Of a stretch of DNA of 64,000 nt, positions 26,906-42,199 are shown piece after piece. Position numbers and translations under genes: made by a program. Numbering within the stretch: position 1 is the first letter of the stretch; the number at the start of each line of letters is the position of its first letter. This DNA is from Apostichopus japonicus (taxonomy: Eukaryota; Echinodermata; Holothuroidea; Aspidochirotida; Stichopodidae): assembly GCF_037975245.1 (NCBI RefSeq), contig NC_092569.1, forward strand, positions 24,659,168-24,723,167, given 5' to 3'. The notes below the pieces were generated by a model. That model saw nothing but the letters and a program-made list of their open reading frames with translations. It ran no database searches and was not told the DNA's origin.

Positions 26906-29900
26906 AGGGTATTTTCTGGTTTGGATAATCTCACATCGTCCTCCAAAGAAACACACAAATAAATAAAAACAAGCACATACAAACAACGGAGATTAATACC
27001 TTAGTAGTTGGGACCTGCAAATGTCTGTCAGGGGCGCATTTATTTCCGAGAACACAACTTTGTCGTTAAAAACAAAAACTAACACAAACAAAACAAAACA
27101 AAAAACAAAACAAGGAAAAACATTGCCTGCTATAGTTTGAGGCACTTGGCACATAATTAAACCGACTTCATGAAACGGTATTTACTGTCAATCGGGAAAT
27201 GGATAATTCGATTTCCGTCAATCTTTGAAAATTCCAGAGGTCTTGATAGATCGTTGACGGTTATGGTTAGTTAGAGCTTCCGTTATGATTTATACTTTAC
27301 AAGTAACTTCCACGGTAACTTGTACTTGGTCCGTTTTTCCCAAAGTACTGATATTTACTACTGTGGATTATTGAACAGGGGAACAGAAGTACAAAGAAGT
27401 GCCAAACGATTACATTGTGAGGTGGAATGGGTGTGACGTCAGATATAGTTCGAAAACTAGTCCCCAAGTAGGGGTAGGTATGGGGTGCGAGGTAGATGGA
27501 CAATTAACTAAATTTGGGAGACGAAAGTGAGGGAAATGTTGGCGAAGGGGCTTTAGCTTTTGATAAGGGAGGTTAAATTAAGGAATAATAAAATATTCAA
27601 GTGAAAGGAAACTAATCATATTAATCACATTAACTAACCATATATCCAGTAAAATACTTGTATAAGTTTAGATATGAGTGATCATTACGTGGCTGTATAT
27701 CTAATATATTTTCCGAGCAACAGATCTACTGATAATCTTTATAAATAATCAATATCGTGTATAACTAAACTATACAGCCAAGCACAAATCAGACATTTAC
27801 TGGATCCGGACCGATGTATATACGGTCCTTTATGTTGTTTTGTACATTATATAAAGTGTGTAGGCCTAACGTCTGCTTTAAACGTCTGCTATAGTTTATC
27901 AGTTTTTTGTGTGTTTTTTGCCTTAGCAACCAACATATACCGCGCACTATAATTCTCTACGTATTTTGCATCTAAAACTCTATTATATAAACAGCCACGA
28001 ACACATCAACTTAACGTTAGACAGCACAGTGTTCTAATCGACATGCTGCATAAATACTTGATCACTGATGATCACTAAGCCGGACGACAACATGTGCAAA
28101 AGTTTTTCCCTGTCAGGAAATTGCTAGATAATTTGTGGCAAAAATCGTATACGACTTTAATAAGAGCGCCAAACTTTTGACCCCTTCTGCAGACGATCAC
28201 TTCCAATAGTTTGATTGTCTTTTTAGACTTTTTTGCGCAGCAGGGCACGACGCAATTAGATCAAGCGGCAGCTCTTCAAAAAAAAAGGTTGTCTGGTTTT
28301 GATGGGTCAAATATCAATCTTATCAGAATGACTGAAATGATGAGTCTATACGACAGATGTACTATAGGGCCCATGCATATAGGGGCTGGTGTACTAACGG
28401 TACATAGCAATTTAAACCAACACGTCATCAATATTTCGACACCAATTACTGTTTTAGCTTGCTAGCACTCTGTTTTCAACAGGTTCTTTTCCGATAGGTT
28501 CTAATTCTCATAATCTTATCCAGACGGTTGGGGGAGTGTTTAAATGAGACCGCGAATGAGACTTATTCATGAGGAACAATTCAGCACATGAGCCAATAGC
28601 AGTAAAATACTTTTTTGGAGTTTCAAAATGAGTAACCATAACCTGATCATACTAGCATATTTGAGTTTAATACCAGTGACCTTTAAAGATTCTGAGGTAA
28701 CATTTACCCACTATATAACCTCCATGTGCAGAAAAAACGGTAGATAACTCTCTTTTTGTTTTCTACGAATATACTGCCCGCCCTACGAACATTTATGTGA
28801 TAATGTAGGCAAATACTGTATGCAGGCTTGTAGGCCCTATAGTTAGTATCTACGTTGCCCCTACTATGTGCAGGCTTTTATAGTTTGTACATACGGTACC
28901 CCTATTCTAGCATATAGTTTCCTGTTGTTTGTATACTCATGCATGGGCCTCATGAATTTCTATACTTGTTCGTATCCGTATTCACGATTTTCGCTTTTTG
29001 ACACATTATATATATCCTCGTACTCCCATATACATACTACGGGTCTGTTCCTATGTATGAGTTCAAACATTTACCATATATCTGGACCATTTCCAGGAAA
29101 CACAAGAACGGATCAGACAATTGAATCATGGGGGGGGGGGGGGTTAATTATCCTTTTGGCAACCTGAGGACCAGACGTCTCCCTATGACATCCATATCGT
29201 TGTTATATCTCTCCTTACATGTGTCAAAAGAGAAATAATATCATCAGTGAGTGAAAGCAGTCGAGATGAAACAAACTCCCAAATGTAATTGGCTTTGGAA
29301 TTTATTACAACATTATACTAGATATTGTCTTCAGTTATTGATTGCTTTTTCTATTTTCTTATTTGCTACCAGCACACGATTTGACAAACGTCTGAACCCC
29401 TAGTGTACTCACTGAGATCGAGTTGGGAAATGGGGGGGGGGGTGGCAGGGACGTGTGTGGCAAGGTTAGTTTTCTTACTGAATTTGGAGTGTATACCTGT
29501 CACATTGAATCTTTACAGAGTTACTTTTAAACTCAGTAAACGTAAAGAACAGGATTGTAATGTCGCAGACTTGTAATAGGGCCGCGAGTATACTAGAATA
29601 CGTATAGTGTCGTGTGATCAATACAAACCCGCGATACAAGCGAGTACACAAGTATAACTATACTAGAACAAGAGTATACCGCGGAGACACGTCTGTAATC
29701 TTGTCACGGTAATACCCTCCAGCAGATCATTGCGGAGAGTTCAACTTAAGGTAGGCCTACCCGTTTTACTAAGTACACGAATTATGGTTGTGCTGTTTAC
29801 GAAATCTACAGAAACAATACGACCACATGGGCAACGTTATATGTTTACGGTTAAGGGGACGCTTTGTTACTCTTTAGCCGTGAAAGCAAGGAAGGGAGGG

Positions 29901-32900
29901 AAAGGGGGACGGTCGGTCTAATTTCCTTCCAGTTTCAAGCCAGCCTGCCCCCTCCCTCTCCTCCTATGAACTTCACAACAATGTTGTCAGTGAGAAAAAA
30001 ATAAAACTCACAAACTCGCCCTTTAAGCGCTTTCACTCCACCCCACTCCGGGAAATAATTATATTATTTAACTCACATGAAATCAGTCTACTCGGTAACT
30101 ATGTCATACGTTATTCATGCCGTGAATACAACCCCCCCCCCCCCGCCACCTCGCGCCCGACAACTGGGGGAGTCACTGCCTGGAGCACAGCGTAAATGAT
30201 ATGTGTGGTTGACTTGTTAGCACTGCTGAGTCTGTTCGGACCAAATCGTGTTGGACTTTCCCTTATGGACGTGGCATTATTCTACACCGCCCTCCTCCCT
30301 CACATTCTCTCGACTGTACAAATCCACCCCCCCCCCCCACTTACACTCTCTAACACATAGCGACGCATTGGGTATGTTTATACTTCTCTTCTTGCATGTA
30401 CGCATGTAGATGCAACATAATTAACAAACTTGGACATTTCAGTCTATAGTAATACAGTTATATCAATTCCCGAAAAGCATGTACGTTCCGCGTTCCATAA
30501 AAATATCCGTTCACAATTAGCACGCAAACTAAACTGAACTGAACTGCCTGTATCATATATTAATAGCCCTCGATCTTACTTCTGTTCTATTTCACTTCTT
30601 GTGTATATTTTTTACGCTTCGATGAAACTTGTGCTTAAGTAGCCAAATATAATAGTTGTTTGTATCATTTGGATTATAGCTGCATGTCTGTCTCAGAAAT
30701 TATAATAGACAAACCATTTGCCTGAACCCTTCCCTATTGTGAACTTCGACATGCGGTGCAACGCAATCGTATCGTCGTCAACATAAACAGGTTTGCAACA
30801 AGCACTTTAGTTATTATACGAATACAAAATAGTCATAATATTTAGCACCTCCTTGAAAAAAGCAATATACCTCAGTGTAGTTATCAGGTGTGTGTGCTTT
30901 ATGGTTATGCAGACAGTCGATATATGGGGTACGTCGCTCTGGTTCATGGTATAATACAAAATCATATAAAAGATAATATTATTTGAAACTTATACAAACG
31001 GTTGTGGAAATTTAATGTCTCTTCCTGTGCTCGGTGGTTTTGTTGATAGATATGCCATGGCGGAAAGGGACGGGTGGTGGGGTATGGGGTGGGGCAGGGG
31101 GTGGTGGATGGGGAGGTAGTTTCAAGGGTCGAAATTCCGTAACATTATAGCATAGGTCAGATCGACTGTACATGCTGATAGGTAAAACTGCCCAACATTT
31201 CATTTCACCACTATTACCATACACATGCAGCAAAGACGTTATATCTAGCCGTAGGTCTACTTTACATATACATATTTGAGCAGTGGTAATTATGGTCAAT
31301 AACTGGTGTGATTTAAATATACCACCTGATCACACTCGTTGTTCGGTTGATGTCAGAAGTAAACGGTACTCTTTAGCATGATTGTACCAGCTTACGATGT
31401 CAATCGCATGAGTACGGAGTATAACGAGGACTCGTTGAGAATTCCATATAGTGTGAGTACTATAACATACGTATACAATGTTCTGTATATAACCACGCGT
31501 CTAAGTACTTGGTCTTGTATAATATAGCTTCCATATACTTGATGTACAATATTTACCCGAGTACATATACAAACTCGTACAAGCGCCGGGTACGAGTACA
31601 TGCTGCTATATATGCTAGAATAGGAACATAAGAAGAGATCCACGGGAGGACCACTCTCATAGAGTAAGTATACGTACTGGTCACTTGAATGAACTCAATG
31701 GAATTGTAGTTTGGTTATCGTATGTATGCCATTTTATAGAAATATGAAATGCAGTAATGCTGAGGACTAGATTTGTTGAACCAGGTAAATATTGTATGAA
31801 TTATGGGTATGGGAAGAATCTGTAAATGTAATCATTCTGTACTGCTCTACGTGCAGATGTACAGCTTCAACACGGAACTACAGCTTCAATTCATTCACAC
31901 ACGCTCGTCAGCAGTATCGCAAATGTGGATCGATCGAGCGGGAGGGGGAGGGGTGTTTGGGGAACGGGAAAGGGTAAGGAATGACGTTATGAAAAGATAC
32001 TAACTTACAGGAATATTTGACTTCAAATACGGCAAAGTTAACTTGGGCGTCGAGCCGGTATTAAACGTGTGCCTGGGGTGCTTACGTATATGCACCGTTG
32101 CAAAGCTTTCGATTATTGTAAGAAAAGAACTAAATATTAGATAGGAACGATAGCAAAGTTCTGGTGAATGCTTGATAATTGTAATAGGATTAAACATATA
32201 GAGCCTACAGTATTTATTCACTGTTTATAATCATTTCAAATAAAGAGGCTTATACTGCACCCACTCGTTGAAACTGAAACAGACTAACCCTTATGTTTTT
32301 TTCTTATTCATCTTGAGTTTTTAAAGTCACTCAACTTAACAAAGAGAAAAGTTCGTTTTGTGCTTTACTACTAAATTTATTTAACTATAGAACTCCCCCC
32401 ACACCCACCATTCTACCCCCAGGCCCCAGCAGCAATCAGCAAAACTGACACTTGAACATTTAAATGTGAGTCGACCATGGTTTTATATTTCTAGTTTTTC
32501 TCTAGGCATAAGCTATAATATCATGAATAGTTTCAAATAACAGTCGTTTCTTTTCTTTATAACATGAAAACCGTTATTTATCCATTGCGATGGCGGAATT
32601 ATATAAACATTGTCGCATTTGTTAGAATTTGTTAGATTCTTGAGTACAGGTGAATAGAAACACTGAAAAAAATTGGTTGGGTGCGGGCGGGCGGGGGTGG
32701 GGTAGGGGTCAGAGTAGGGGTTGAGATGGGTGGGCCGATGTTTAACGATTTTCTAAGGGTATGATCATTATTCGTACCAGTCAGAGAGTATTATTACTTG
32801 CTTACGAGTACTCGCGGGTTCGGGTATAACTCTACAACATTATTGTGAGTCTGGTTATTCTGGTAAATTCTAAAATGTAAGTCAGTACTTGTTATGGATA

Positions 32901-33642
32901 TACTACAGCATATACAACTGGTGATTAACTGCATGTCGATTCCATTTAGATAAGCTTACGTGTCACCCACATAATCCACCCAAATAAATCCGATAGATTG
33001 GAACTTATATGCTTTAAGTATATACAAGTCTTTGGACCCCACCCCATTTTTTTCTCTGGAATCATGGTCTCGTCACCAAATGGCGTCCCAAACTTCACTG
33101 CTCAGAACCATAGAGAAACTTAAAATCGGGTCACACACGATCCAATTCGTGTGTAGGCATTCCTCTCTGAGATCAGTTAAATAGTTATCTCAATATAGAC
33201 TGAATTTACGATGGAACCAAAAATAGTTATATGAATGGTAGAGAAATATAAGGGTTCAAAGTTCAACAGTCTAGTGTATATAATAGTGAACATGGTTGAG
33301 TGTTTTCGTTGTTAGACTTTAACCCCTCATTTCAGTTAACCAAAAAAAAAAAGATAGAAAAGAAAAAAGAAAAATATGGAACCTATGATATTCATCTTAC
33401 TTTGCAAGCTGGTCTACTTAAAGGTTATCCATTGTTTGTTCCACCTTATTAACTTTTTTTTTTGTATCTGTTGTCTGTTAATGGACATCAATCATTATTG
33501 TACGAGTCGCTTAGGAACGGTCGATTACAGAATGCAAGTTGGTTATCACATTTCAGTTTGAATGCCAAAGATAGTAAGGCTATCTCTACCGAGCTTTATT
33601 GTATATATTTGGATATACATATCGTAAATAATCAATTCACCG
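26906..33642. other. Gene desert with C/G runs
   Basis: Nearly 7 kb without a supported gene. There are homopolymer C or G runs near 29130, 29435, 30131 and 30327, and a short AAAACAAAACA-rich patch near 27070-27115. Frames such as 28211-28465, 28868-29167 (+) and 31392-31643 (-) show no domain, no splice partners and no family resemblance. Confidence 0.5.
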
Positions 33643-33955
33643 GTGCTGTGGCCGAGTGGATGAAGGCGGTGGCATTTGATGCAACGAGGCTTAGCAATCG
33701 GGAGATTCCGGTTTCGATAACCGGCCGGGTCATAGTAAGGTGGGTTTTTCATGCACGAGCAATATACGGTTCTCCCATCTGAAATGACTTTCTAAATTGA
33801 AAACATTCCAAATTTGAGTCAAAAAATAGTGAATTGGAAGCCACCCGACGTGCAAGTTGTAATCCATAAGCCCTTGCGGGTTTCTCTCACACTTGTGGAC
33901 AAGTAAGCATCGTAAAAATAACTGCTGATTATTAGTATTAGTAGTATTAAGTGCA
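33643..33955 (+). mobile_element. tRNA-derived SINE
   Basis: The A box TGGCCGAGTGG (33649-33659) and a B-box-like GGTTTCGATAACC (33710-33722) lie about 60 bases apart with a long variable region, as in Leu/Ser tRNAs. There is no matching acceptor stem. The body includes GGTGGGTTTTTCATGCACGA and continues to a short TTAGTATTAGTAGTATTA tail. The GTGGGTTTTTCAT block resembles the element at 4.55 kb. Opposite-strand frames here are by-products. Confidence 0.6.
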
Positions 33956-34759
33956 GGCATTGTTTCTTACAACAACGTACTGTTTCGGATTGCTGTTTTG
34001 CGCTAGCTTGGAGCCTTCAAGTAATTTGAATGCGGTTTAGACGTAACATGTGACGGATGTCTATAGCTAAATCAAGTTATTCCTGCTTGGTATGTATATA
34101 TCTGTTTCTAACAACTTACTTGAAAGCGCTAATTGAAATAACCTCAACCTTTAATTAGCATGTTCCAGTCTATCTGCTCCATGCACACACAAAAAAACTT
34201 GTTTAAGATGTCCCGGCGGCCAAATGTGAATTTTAAACGGTCAACTGTATATTTCGCTTACTCAAATATGCTAGGAAGACAGAAAAGTGGACACCATTAA
34301 TCGAACCACTTTTTATTGGGGGTGGGGGCGTCTTTTATAACTACCATTCAAACAACACTTTTCACTAAAACTTTGACGTTTAATCATCAAGTATATATGT
34401 TGACCACTCACTCTCAGATTATGGGAATGAATGAGAGTTATAAGTACTTGCATAAACTTCTGTAGCAATTTATTGCATGATAAAACGTTTGACCGCCGGG
34501 ACAAGACATGTGACCTTTACATGGGAATATTTCTGTATAATTTACAAGGCATATGCTATACAAAGATATCATGCACAACAGATGCGGTGATGTTCTTAGT
34601 ATATATGCAATATGGTGAATTCAAATTTCAATTAAGTAACTGTTCTCAGAGTTAAAATGCTTATATATGTCTTCAGACAAGACCGCCCTATCATCCCCCC
34701 CCCCTACCCCCTTCCTCTGCCCGGTTCGCTTAAAATGCTAGTTCTTGACAGGAACAGAT

Positions 34760-35941
<1,182 letters not shown>

Positions 35942-35984
35942 TTTTTCCTCCATTTATTGATAACTTCAGTCAAATTAACAGACT

Positions 35985-37650
35985 TCATATTTTCATACTT
36001 TACATGCTTCAGATTAAATAAACGTCATAACAAAATAACAGTTGTTCTAATAAACAGCACAATTGATCGAACGAGATTAATGGAAAAGAGAATCACATGT
36101 CCTAAAGGCTTGTTTAAGCTGCAAAAAGTTAACCTTACTTTTACTACGATATCGATGTTGTGTGTACTTTTTTACACTTATTGTAAACTTAAATTTATAG
36201 AAGAAATCCTCTACAACAGGAGTACATTTATTCAATTTACATTGAAAGATGAAATGCTTCATATATAAAATAAGAAAATTGTATGGGTGAGCTACATCAA
36301 CACCGAAACCAAGAAGGATATCCTTCTTGGAGAAGAAGAATTGCTTATTTAGTAACATAGCCTCAACCCCTAAAATAAAGGTGGATGTCACACTACACTC
36401 CCAGAACAGATGTTCTATACTTTCAATATGCGTATCGCAAAAGGTACAGTTTGGAGAGTCGGATTTCCGATGGTATGAAGAAGTATATTGGTCCCAATTA
36501 TTCTATGTAGAACTCTAAACTGAAAATATTGGATTTTTGATTCGGAAACTGTTGCCCAAGGAATACTGTAGAATCTATTCCAATCTTCAGTCGTCAAGTT
36601 GTTGAACACATTAGCCCATTTACGGCTGGCGGTAGGTATCTGAGCGACTTTATCTAAATATCGGGAATAAACACACTGGGAAGTAGAGTTGGAATGTAAG
36701 ACCTTATCCAGCCAAATCTCATTACAATTGGGGAAATTACAATTCTGAACATAAACTCGACGCCACTCCAAAGGAATCGCATTAATTAAACCGGTATAGA
36801 TAGTGAAAGGAAACATTGGAAGGTTAAATTTAGTACGAAAGAAGTGAAAGGTTAAGGGTCTCCCGTTTTCGCCGTAAAGATCTCTCACATACTTTGACAT
36901 TAGCTTCATATAAAAACTTATAGAACACAATTTGGTTGTTGATACGAATGTAAGAATTATTCCACAAAAATTGATTACCGTAGTTATCAGTTGGATTATT
37001 AAAAGATATTTCACACCAAGCCTTAATTATCTGACTTACGAAATTATTTGGAATGCTTATATCTCCTTTGTTGCAGTTACACTGAAACAGAAACTGCTTG
37101 CTAGTTTGTAGAGCTCCAAATCAAAGAAAATTTTCCAGGGACCATGAATATCGTTACAGTAACGTTTGATCCATGTGCACTTAAGGCTATTGATGAAACT
37201 ATTAATATGAATGACCTTTAGCCCCCCATCTGCTAAACGATTTATCAAAACGATCTCTTTACTTTATCAGAACTACCTCCCCAAATGAAATCGAAAATAA
37301 TGCTCTCGAGCTCTTTAATAAATCCAATTGGAGGGTTTGGCAAAACTAAGAAAAGGAAAACCAGTTGAGAAAGAGCAAACGTTTTGACAATAATATTTCG
37401 ACCAATCGGGGTCAGGTCTCTACCAGACCATACCCGGAGGCACTTTTTCAATCTAGACAATTTAGGTTGGTAGTTCAAACGAAAGAGATCGTCTCTATTT
37501 TGAGTAAAAGAAACACCCAACATAGTAACAGGACCAGTTGTGACATTCAAAGCTAGATCATTAATACAAGTAGGGAGATTATTAATAAACGAACCCAAAG
37601 GCATTATATTACACTTAGAAATTGTTTTTGTTCCTCAAATTAGTATACGT
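35985..37650 (-). mobile_element. LINE (L1/Tx1-like) 3' half, 5'-truncated and frameshifted
   Basis: Reading 5' to 3' on the minus strand, the first segment is TISKCNIMPLGSF, typical of the reverse-transcriptase thumb region. Next come SRLKKCLRVWSGRDLTPIGR and FIWGG (37604-37245), then RLADGGLKVIHINSFINSLK (37248-37057). IQYFQFRVLHRIIGTNILLH follows (within 37014-36415). After a frameshift near 36460, a C-x2-C-x8-H-x4-C knuckle with EHLFWEC lies at about 36456-36396, and the frame runs on to a stop at 36077. This order is that of L1/Tx1-type LINE C-termini (assignment by recall). At least two frameshifts or stops show that the copy is inactive. Confidence 0.8.
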
Positions 37651-40600
37651 TACTTGATACTAGGTTAATAACATCAACCGAAAGGCCATTGACACTCGAC
37701 TCGAGAATTTAAAAATTTCTCCCGTTTCAACTTGATCAAATGAATTAACAATTTGATACACGGTCTATAGCATTCCGTAACATGTGTAACGTACATTGAT
37801 GTATGTTGTTTACGCTACATATATATGGAGGTCATATTCGTCAGCTCTTTGTTGGACTCGGGCTTTCATATCGGACCCGGATCGGACCCGAATACTATCG
37901 TTCATTTTCCAGGTTTTTTTTCTTAATAGCGATATGTCACTTTAAAGATCTCGAGATCTTTGGGGAGTAAAGTCTCAATCACCTTCACGGATGAGCAGTA
38001 CCGGAGGACATTCTCTGAGGTCATCATTCGATGTAAATTACAAACCGTCTATTGATTACGGATGTCATGTATAACGTGTTTAAAAGCATCTGGTTAAATA
38101 CATAAAAAGCATGCCATGAACAAATATGTTGGAACATAAGACCAGATTTACATGAAGGAAAAATGCCGGCTTCTCTAGGCTAAAATTGTCGGATGAGATG
38201 GATATTTGTGGCTTCTATCAGTGGTTTGCACTATATTCAAATGTTGAAGGGGGAGAGGGGAGGGGGGGGGGGGGGTTCTTACATTTCTTCGACCAATTTA
38301 TGTAGGGGTATGGACCTCAATGGAAGGGCTACAGGTTGATCTAGGGGGATTGATAAAGGAGGTGATGGCCCTAATGGTAGGTAAGGGGGGGGGGGCCGTG
38401 CCATCCAGTCTGGACGATAAAAAATACAATTGATTTAATGTTTGGCAACTTCCAAAGCCGATTAAATGAGAATTCTCACAGCATAGAGAAGTTGTGCAAT
38501 GGTTGTACCAATTAACTCCTACCAGTTCCCACAGGTTTTATAGTGGTTGTAGAAACCTTCAGGACCAATAATTCTGATTCTACACACCTAGTTAACAGTG
38601 ATCGATTGCGGGTATTTCCCAAACGCGTACGTATGGCAAGCCATTTTGATATTTATTCTCTAAGATATCTGTAATTATTTAAACAGATCTTCATTAAGGT
38701 ATGGATTAATTTCATTTTTTTTATTGTTATTAAAGATGTCTGCAATTCATGTTAAAGGACACTTAAACTTCAAAGCTATTTATCTTTAAGTAACATATGA
38801 TAACTTTAAGATAATCTCAGAAAATCTTTACAAAAGAATGGACGGGCGGGGCGGGGGAGGGGAGTCTCGTTAGGTTGTAAGTAAGATATTCCAAGTGGTT
38901 TGTTATACTGGGCTATTCGTTTTGGTTTCTTCATAGCAACCACGCAACAGTCGCTTCACTGGTCTTAGACCACATAACAAACAAAATGGTCATAAATATT
39001 TATACTTCTAATGACAGTTGATCGCTTTTTGTCATGAGAAATGACATAGGGTTTGACGAAGGAATAACATGATGAAATGAGAAGCGTCAGTAAAAAGCAT
39101 AAATTATTTTAGAAATCGAGATCAAGGGAGGTCCAACAAAACCAGGTGTCAACATTGTAACAATAAATGAGGGTTAAGGAATTTAAAGGCGGCTGGAACT
39201 AGGAAGTATGTTTTTTTTTTTTTTTTTTTTTTTGGGGGGGGGGGAGGTTCTAAGTCTGAGCTATTTCAATGTATAAGGTTTAGGCTGTGTTATTACGTAC
39301 GCCCCCGGTTCAGTCGTAATGTTAACTTTTATTAAAGGGCTATACTGCCTCGAGTGTATATACACTGTTAGAAAACATGTATTTTTTTTTACGGTGGAAT
39401 AGGGCCAGCCAGGACGCCTGCGCTAAGACGTAATTTAACTGTGTGTGCGTTTGTTTGGTTTTAACGATGCGACGTTTTAACGGGTTTACATTGAAGCCGC
39501 GAATTTACGTCGCTATTTTCGGTTAAATGAAACTCCTTTAATGCAAAGTTTCTTCTTTTATCAGGTTTTTTTCCCCCTATTGTTAAGACTTATTTTGCTT
39601 TAATCGGTTCCTCCACCATAGCCTTCACAGGTTAATGGATACATTTTGAGAAAAGTCTCTCATGAAAGAACCTGGGCACGAAAAGCCAATCAATGATCTG
39701 ACAGGTTAAATGGATAGTTGTCGATCTGCAGGGAAAGGAAAATGATAACGTAGTCTATTCTGGTCCAACCATCGATCATTTTAATAATGGTCCATCCGAA
39801 AGGGATAGATACAAGTCCAACCAGATAAGAAGACACTCCAACAAATTATAGTCGGTACCTGATAAAGTTCAGATGTGCTTGGGTTCCTTATTTTAAATGA
39901 GAGAATACCAGTAAAGGTTTGCCCAACTTCCGACAATATATAGATAGCTTGTTCTGGTGGTGAGATATATTATGCTAACAAATACATTTCTTTGTTATTC
40001 TGACAAAGGTATCGTGTATAAGGCAACAATCTGTGTTGTCGTTATAATCGAGACTGAACTTTAGATTATATATAATGTCTGTTTCCAGTATGCAATGTAT
40101 TCTGTTTAATTAATATTGTTAATTGATCATGAGATGTAATATCCGGAGTACATAAAGCAAACAATTAGGACAGTAATAATTGTACATGAAATGTAAAAAT
40201 TCCATTTGATTTTAAGAATGGAAAGTGTTTTTTTTTTCCCTCAAGTATCCGACATTATACATTATTGTAAAATGCATTTTCCTTTCTATGTAAAGAATTG
40301 GACTTCAATTTCTTGTATCTTAAAAACATCAAAGAAAGGAGGAGAAGGTATGAAACTTGGATTTGAACCAATAAATAGTTCTGTGTTCTCCCTAAATTAA
40401 AAAAAAAAGATATCCATAACCACATTCTATATTCCATATGAGTTTCTTATTTATCTTTTCTCTATATGAGATTCTTATATGTAAAAGTTGGCCCATAGCA
40501 ACAACTGATATATTAGCGAGGAGTAGGCCTAGGCTATGTTTTATGTTCTTTTGTTGTATGCTGGTTGCTGTTTTTTTCTTTAATCAATCAAACTTGTTTA

Positions 40601-41943
40601 CGTTGCAAAATATCAATTGTAATTTGCTGTGCAAACAAGATATTTGAAACTGATCATGCGCATTTCAAGTAACTCCATGCAGCGTTAGTAGTGGTTAACT
40701 GTTAACTTTCACCAAAAACAGCCCTTTAACTCAATCTTTTTAGTACACAATTTATTCATTTTCTCACGGCTCCTGTACCAAACAGAGGAAGTTCTTTCAA
40801 TGACACTTACAATAAATGCAGTTTACTGTCAAAATCTACTGATGTGCAAAAGGAGAGAACTTTGATGTCTGTCGGGATTGAATTAAACAATCAAACCAAC
40901 CCTATATCGAGCCATTATAGCTCCAAATTGTGGAAATGTCAAGTGCAAGGTGGGAGGTTTGTTAGAGAGGGGGGGGGGGGGGTGGAGGAGGTGCAGGGCC
41001 GGACTAAGCGTGTGGGGGGGGTGGGCACGCAATTATGTGGGGGCCCTACAGTCTGTACTTTTTCCCGCAATTTCATGCTTGCAAATTCAGAGAGTATTTC
41101 ATCGTGTTACAATGAATTTAAAATGTCACTTTCGATAGCGAGAATACTGAGTTTTACCAGTCTCTGTTGGCTCATCATCGTGGTTTTCATGTGATTTTTA
41201 ATCAACTTAAGTTTTGACTGCCTTGATTCGAGTAGCATTCAGCGAAACAGGATGGGAAACGCATGACTTCAACGTTACATGCTAAGAATTTTGTGGATCA
41301 CAATTACTACAGTTTTGTACATGATATATGAAACTCTAAATGTGGGGGCCCCAAAATATGGGGACCCGGAGCACGTGGCCCTGTTGTCCCGCCCTTGATC
41401 TGCTACGGAGGAGGTGGGCTTGAAGGGGTGAGGGAAGGGCCGGGGAGGATGAAATGAGGACGACTCCACTACAACTTAGTAGTATCAGACAGTCTTGGTA
41501 TCTGACAATGCTTATAATATAGACCAAGAAAAGAGCAAATTAAAGCAAGAACAAAGTGATATATATTATTGAAGTTAAAGCAACATGTAGGAACCAGCAT
41601 ACATAGCTCTAAATATGTAACCTAACAGTTCACTTTTCTTTCCATTCCTGTATTCCTCCTTATTTTGATATCGTAATGACACAATCATATCTAAATCAAA
41701 TTAACTTAAAACTTAAAACAAAGGACTATATGTGTTAGCCTATATAACCAATATTGTATTACAATTTGTCACATATATTGTACTGACCTATATAGCACTA
41801 TGTGTACTTCTGGAAAGCCAGATGAATGTAGATAATGCTTCGTTTTCATAATAAACATAAAAAAGAAGACTGAATTAATCTTTGACTTCCATATCCACAG
41901 AATACCGAGTTTTGAATCCTAGAAGGTTGGAATATTTATCATA
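37651..41943. other. Gene-poor stretch upstream of the TINAGL gene
   Basis: No supported coding sequence. A T-run followed directly by a G-run lies near 39211-39243. Between about 40993 and 41410 there may be a non-autonomous element: CAGGGCCGGAC near the left, GTCCCGCCCTTG near the right, and GGAGGAGGTG outside both ends. The flank is so G-rich that the match could be chance. The TINAGL promoter and 5' UTR should lie just before 41944, but no TATA box or other element stands out. Confidence 0.35.
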
Positions 41944-42199
41944 ATGGGTAGGATACGTCATTACCTGGCCGCCATTTTGTTGGTGGGACTTACGTCATCC
42001 GTGGTAGGCCAGTGGTGTTCAAGGAGAGGATGCTGTCCTGGGCGAGATGACGATTGCAATTTGCCTTTCTATGATACTCTCTGTTACTGTGATGAGTTCT
42101 GTAAGCGAACAGATACGGATTGCTGTCCTGATTATTACAGCAATCTTTGCCATTTCCCATCAACAGCAATACCAAAACCAACTCCTACCGCTAGTGGAG
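41944..42199 (+). CDS. TINAGL exon 1: signal peptide and somatomedin-B domain
   Basis: ATG follows TTTATCATA, and the frame opens with a hydrophobic core ([10 protein letters not shown]) suited to a signal peptide cleaved near residue 22. Ten cysteines follow at 25, 30, 31, 38, 47, 49, 53, 60, 61 and 69. This is the C, CC, C, CxC, C, CC, C order of the TINAG-type somatomedin-B module, with CYCDEFC and DCCPDYY as hallmarks. The exon ends PKPTPTASG plus one base at GGAG|GTAAGT, a strong donor. The frame runs on to 42492 without splicing, but that extension has no family similarity. Confidence 0.9.
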
